NCBI GenBank assembly: GCA_023254015.1
Contig: JALQYS010000010.1
Span: forward strand, 1-7,581
Source of the DNA: Paracoccaceae bacterium
Lineage (GTDB): Bacteria > Pseudomonadota > Alphaproteobacteria > Rhodobacterales > Rhodobacteraceae
Reading direction: 5' to 3'
DNA: 7,581 nt
The notes below the pieces were generated by a model. The model did not search any database, was not told where the DNA came from, and was given only the letters and a program-made list of their open reading frames with translations. The position numbers and the translations under genes are program-made. How positions within the stretch are numbered: position 1 is the first letter of the stretch; the number at the start of each line of letters is the position of its first letter. This document shows positions 5,045-7,581 of the stretch, in pieces.

Positions 5045-7498
5045 ATGTGTGCAGCCCCCCTTCCGTCCAAGGCCCGCGCCGTCATCATCGGCGGTGGCGT
5101 CTCGGGCGCTTCTGTCGCCTACCATCTGGCCAAGATGGGCTGGACCGACATCGTGCTTCTGGAGCGCAAACAGCTGACAAGCGGCACGACCTGGCATGCG
5201 GCGGGGCTGATTGGCCAGCTGCGGGGCAGCGCGAACATGACGCGGCTGGCGAAGTATTCGGCGGACCTTTATGTCAAGCTGGCGGCCGAAACCGGGGTGG
5301 AAACCGGCATGCGGCAGGTGGGGTCGATCTCGGTCGCGCTGACCGAGGCCCGGCATGAAGAGCTGCTGCGGCAGGCCACCGTGGCGCGGATTTTCGACGT
5401 CGATGTGCAGGAAATCTCGCCTTCGGAAGCCAAGGCGATGTATCCGCATCTGAATGTGGGCGATGTGGTGGGCGCGGTGCATCTGCCCTTGGACGGGCAG
5501 TGCGACCCGGCCAATATCGCCATGGCGCTGGCCAAGGGCGCGCGGATGCGGGGCGCGCAGATTTTCGAATACACCAAGGTCACGGGCGTGACGCGGGCCA
5601 ATGGGCGCGTGACGGGGGTCAACTATGTCGACCGTGATGGCGAGCCGGGCCATATCGCCACCGATGTGGTGGTGAACTGCGGCGGCATGTGGGGCCGCGA
5701 TCTGGCCGAAGAGGCGGGCGTGACGCTGCCCTTGCACGCCTGCGAGCATTTCTACCTCATCACCGAACCCGTCGAGGGGCTGGGCCACCTGCCGGTGCTG
5801 CGGGTGCCGGATGAATGCGCCTATTACAAATCCGACGCGGGCAAGATGATGATCGGCGCCTTCGAGCCCAAGGCCAAACCCTGGGGCATGGGCGGCATCC
5901 GCGAGGATTTCGAATTCGACACGCTGCCCGAGGATTGGGACCACTTCATGCCCATTCTGGAAAACGCGATGAACCGCATGCCGCTGTTCCAGACCTCTGG
6001 CATCCACACCTTTTTCAACGGGCCCGAAAGCTTTACCCCCGACGACCGCTATTATCTGGGCGAGGCCCCTGAAGTGAAGGGCTATTGGGTGGCGGCAGGC
6101 TATAACTCGGTCGGCATCGCGGGGTCGGGTGGCGCGGGCATGGCGCTGGCGCATTGGATTGTCGAAGGCGAGGCGCCGTTTGACCTGTGGGAGGTGGACA
6201 TCCGCCGCGCTCAGCCCTTCCAGCGCAACAAGGCCTATCTGAAAGAGCGCGTGAGCGAGACGCTGGGGCTCTTGTATGCCGACCACTTCCCCTATCGGCA
6301 GGTTGTCACCTCGCGCGGGGTGCGCCGCACGCCGCTGCATGACCACCTGAAGGCCCGCGGCGCGGTCTTTGGCGAGGTTGCGGGATGGGAGCGGGCGAAC
6401 TGGTTCGCAAATCCGGGCCAGAAGGCGGAATATGAATACAGCTGGAAGCGGCAGAACTGGTTTGACAACCAAAGGGCCGAGCATCTGGCCGTGCGGAACG
6501 GGGTCGGTTTTTTCGACATGACCTCGTTTGGAAAAATCCGCATCGAGGGGCGCGACGCCTGCAAGTTCCTGAACCGGATTTCCTCGGCGCAGGTGGATGT
6601 GGGGGTGGGCAAGATCGTCTACACCATGTTCCTGAACCCGCGCGGCGGGATCGAGGCCGACCTGACGGTGACGCGACTGTCCGAGACGGCGTTCCTGGCC
6701 GTGGTGCCGGGGGCGACCTTGCAGCGCAATCTGGCCTGGATGCGCAGCCAGTTGGGCGAGGATTTTGCCGTCATCACCGATATGACGGCGGCGGAATCGG
6801 TTCTGTGCGTCATGGGGCCAAAGGCGCGCGACCTGATGCAACGGGTGTCGCCGGCCGATTTTTCAAATACGGCGCATCCCTTTGGCACGGCAAAGGAAAT
6901 CGAGATTGGCATGGGGCTGGCCCGGGCGCATCGGGTGACCTATGTGGGCGAGCTTGGCTGGGAACTTTACGTCAGCTCTGACCAGACCGCCCATGTGTTT
7001 GAGGCGCTGGAAGCGGCGGGCGCGGATGTGGGGCTGAAGCTGTGCGGTCTGCACACGCTGGACAGCTGCCGGATCGAGAAAGCCTATCGCCACTGGGGCC
7101 ATGACATCACGGACGAGGATCATGTGCTGGAGGCGGGCCTTGGCTTTACCGTGTCGCGCAAGAAGGCTGACTTCATTGGCCGCGAGGCGGTGTTGCGCAA
7201 GGAAGAGGCAGGGCTGGCGCGCAAGATGGTGCAGTTCCGCCTGAAAGACCCCGAGCCTTTGCTGTTCCACAACGAGGCGCTGGTGCGCGATGGCAAGATC
7301 GTCGGCCCGGTGACCAGCGGCAACTATGGCCATTTTCTCGGCGGGGCGATCGGCATGGGCTATGTGCCCTGCGCGGGACAAACCGACGCGGACATCCTGT
7401 CGAGCCGCTATGAGATCGAAGTGGCGGGCGTGCGGCATGAGGCCGTGGCCAGCCTGACCCCGATGCATGACCCGAAATCCGAGCGCGTGCGCGCGTGA
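5045..7498 (+). CDS. Sarcosine dehydrogenase-type FAD/folate oxidoreductase
   Basis: This 817-residue cytoplasmic flavoenzyme shares its architecture with the one at 854-3295. The FAD domain (about 10-390) has GGGVSG at 16-21, E40, and TSGTTWHAAGL with H51, the expected covalent-FAD histidine. EHFY (234-237), GPESFTPDD (326-334) and AGYNSVG (351-357) match sarcosine dehydrogenases more closely than dimethylglycine dehydrogenases. The GcvT part (about 430-700) has GGIEADLTVTRL (534-545) with D539, the conserved folate-side aspartate, and YVGELGWE (633-640), followed by a GcvT C-terminal domain ending with DPKSERVRA. The expected reaction is oxidative demethylation of sarcosine or a similar N-methyl amino acid, yielding methylene-tetrahydrofolate. 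I choose the ATG at 5045: AAAGG lies nine bases upstream, and the next 10-20 residues lead directly into the FAD fold. A TTG start at 4997 would put coding sequence inside the dyad. Regulation is probably by the divergent XRE-cupin protein. The exact substrate is inferred. Confidence 0.93.
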   Translation: MCAAPLPSKARAVIIGGGVSGASVAYHLAKMGWTDIVLLERKQLTSGTTWHAAGLIGQLRGSANMTRLAKYSADLYVKLAAETGVETGMRQVGSISVALTEARHEELLRQATVARIFDVDVQEISPSEAKAMYPHLNVGDVVGAVHLPLDGQCDPANIAMALAKGARMRGAQIFEYTKVTGVTRANGRVTGVNYVDRDGEPGHIATDVVVNCGGMWGRDLAEEAGVTLPLHACEHFYLITEPVEGLGHLPVLRVPDECAYYKSDAGKMMIGAFEPKAKPWGMGGIREDFEFDTLPEDWDHFMPILENAMNRMPLFQTSGIHTFFNGPESFTPDDRYYLGEAPEVKGYWVAAGYNSVGIAGSGGAGMALAHWIVEGEAPFDLWEVDIRRAQPFQRNKAYLKERVSETLGLLYADHFPYRQVVTSRGVRRTPLHDHLKARGAVFGEVAGWERANWFANPGQKAEYEYSWKRQNWFDNQRAEHLAVRNGVGFFDMTSFGKIRIEGRDACKFLNRISSAQVDVGVGKIVYTMFLNPRGGIEADLTVTRLSETAFLAVVPGATLQRNLAWMRSQLGEDFAVITDMTAAESVLCVMGPKARDLMQRVSPADFSNTAHPFGTAKEIEIGMGLARAHRVTYVGELGWELYVSSDQTAHVFEALEAAGADVGLKLCGLHTLDSCRIEKAYRHWGHDITDEDHVLEAGLGFTVSRKKADFIGREAVLRKEEAGLARKMVQFRLKDPEPLLFHNEALVRDGKIVGPVTSGNYGHFLGGAIGMGYVPCAGQTDADILSSRYEIEVAGVRHEAVASLTPMHDPKSERVRA

Positions 7499-7509
7499 CA
7501 CGACCGGGA

Positions 7510-7527
7510 CCGGGGGCCAGCCCCCGG
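7510..7527 (+). terminator. GC-rich stem-loop after the second flavoenzyme, possible terminator
   Basis: CCGGGGGC and GCCCCCGG form a perfect 8-base inverted repeat around CA; sterically this gives seven pairs and a four-base loop. It begins 11 bases after the stop. No U-tract follows; instead comes a second CCCCCGGG (7529-7536) and GATATTTATG. I recall similar stem-loop plus ATATTT elements as frequent between genes in Rhodobacterales. It may terminate, protect or attenuate the transcript before the next gene. Confidence 0.45.
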
Positions 7528-7565
7528 ACCCCCGGGATATTTATGAACAGATGAAAGAGGCAGCC

Positions 7566-7581
7566 ATGAGCGATATTGGAG
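7566..7581 (+). CDS. Start of an unidentified downstream gene (cut by window end)
   Basis: An ATG preceded at five bases by a good ribosome site (GAAAGAGG, 7553-7560) opens MSDIG before the window ends. Only five codons are visible, so neither family nor function can be given. Same-strand position 67 bases after the flavoenzyme suggests it may belong to the same operon if the stem-loop between them is read through. Confidence 0.55.

Noticed and set aside
4952..6841. A 629-codon open frame on the minus strand opposite the second flavoenzyme
   Set aside because: It is rich in His, Arg, Ala and Pro with no recognisable domain and is the typical stop-free antisense frame of a GC-rich gene. The plus-strand frame encodes an obvious full-length enzyme.
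854..7498. The two flavoenzyme genes as a recent tandem duplication
   Set aside because: They share domains but differ in many motifs and have different regulators, so they are old paralogues rather than a recent repeat.

Overview
The window looks like chromosomal DNA of an alphaproteobacterium, most likely Rhodobacterales (Roseobacter/Rhodobacter type). This rests on the GC-rich coding sequence, the tight gene packing, the gene families, and a GC-rich stem-loop near the right end (about 7510-7527) of a kind I remember as common between genes in that order. No mobile element, RNA gene or CRISPR array is visible. No gene-free stretch reaches 300 bases; the longest is the 161-base gap 4884-5044.

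Layout from left to right. A LysR-type regulator on the minus strand (1-747, its C-terminus lies outside the window) faces a plus-strand flavoenzyme (854-3295) of the dimethylglycine dehydrogenase type. The gap between them holds a textbook LysR-type box and a plausible sigma-70 promoter. The flavoenzyme stop overlaps the start of a zinc-free MDR-family (quinone-oxidoreductase-like) enzyme (3292-4329). A minus-strand XRE-cupin regulator (4332-4883) converges on that enzyme with only two bases between the stop codons. The same regulator diverges from a second large flavoenzyme (5045-7498), which resembles sarcosine dehydrogenase. Their shared upstream region is an AT-rich island full of TTTCA/TGAAA half-sites. 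The window ends with the stem-loop and the first five codons of another plus-strand gene.

How the parts may work together. Both large proteins combine an N-terminal FAD-dependent amine oxidoreductase with a C-terminal folate-binding GcvT-like domain. In this architecture an N-methyl group is oxidised and the one-carbon unit passes to tetrahydrofolate. One enzyme looks like the dimethylglycine type and the other like the sarcosine type. An attractive reading is a two-step N-demethylation module for methylated amino acids such as those from glycine betaine, with each step under its own regulator. Actual substrates cannot be read from sequence alone, and the first enzyme has several departures from the mammalian form that leave room for a different N-methylated substrate. 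The novel elements are the pairing of the first flavoenzyme with an MDR enzyme and the two well-defined regulatory regions. I see no evidence of an entirely new class of system.
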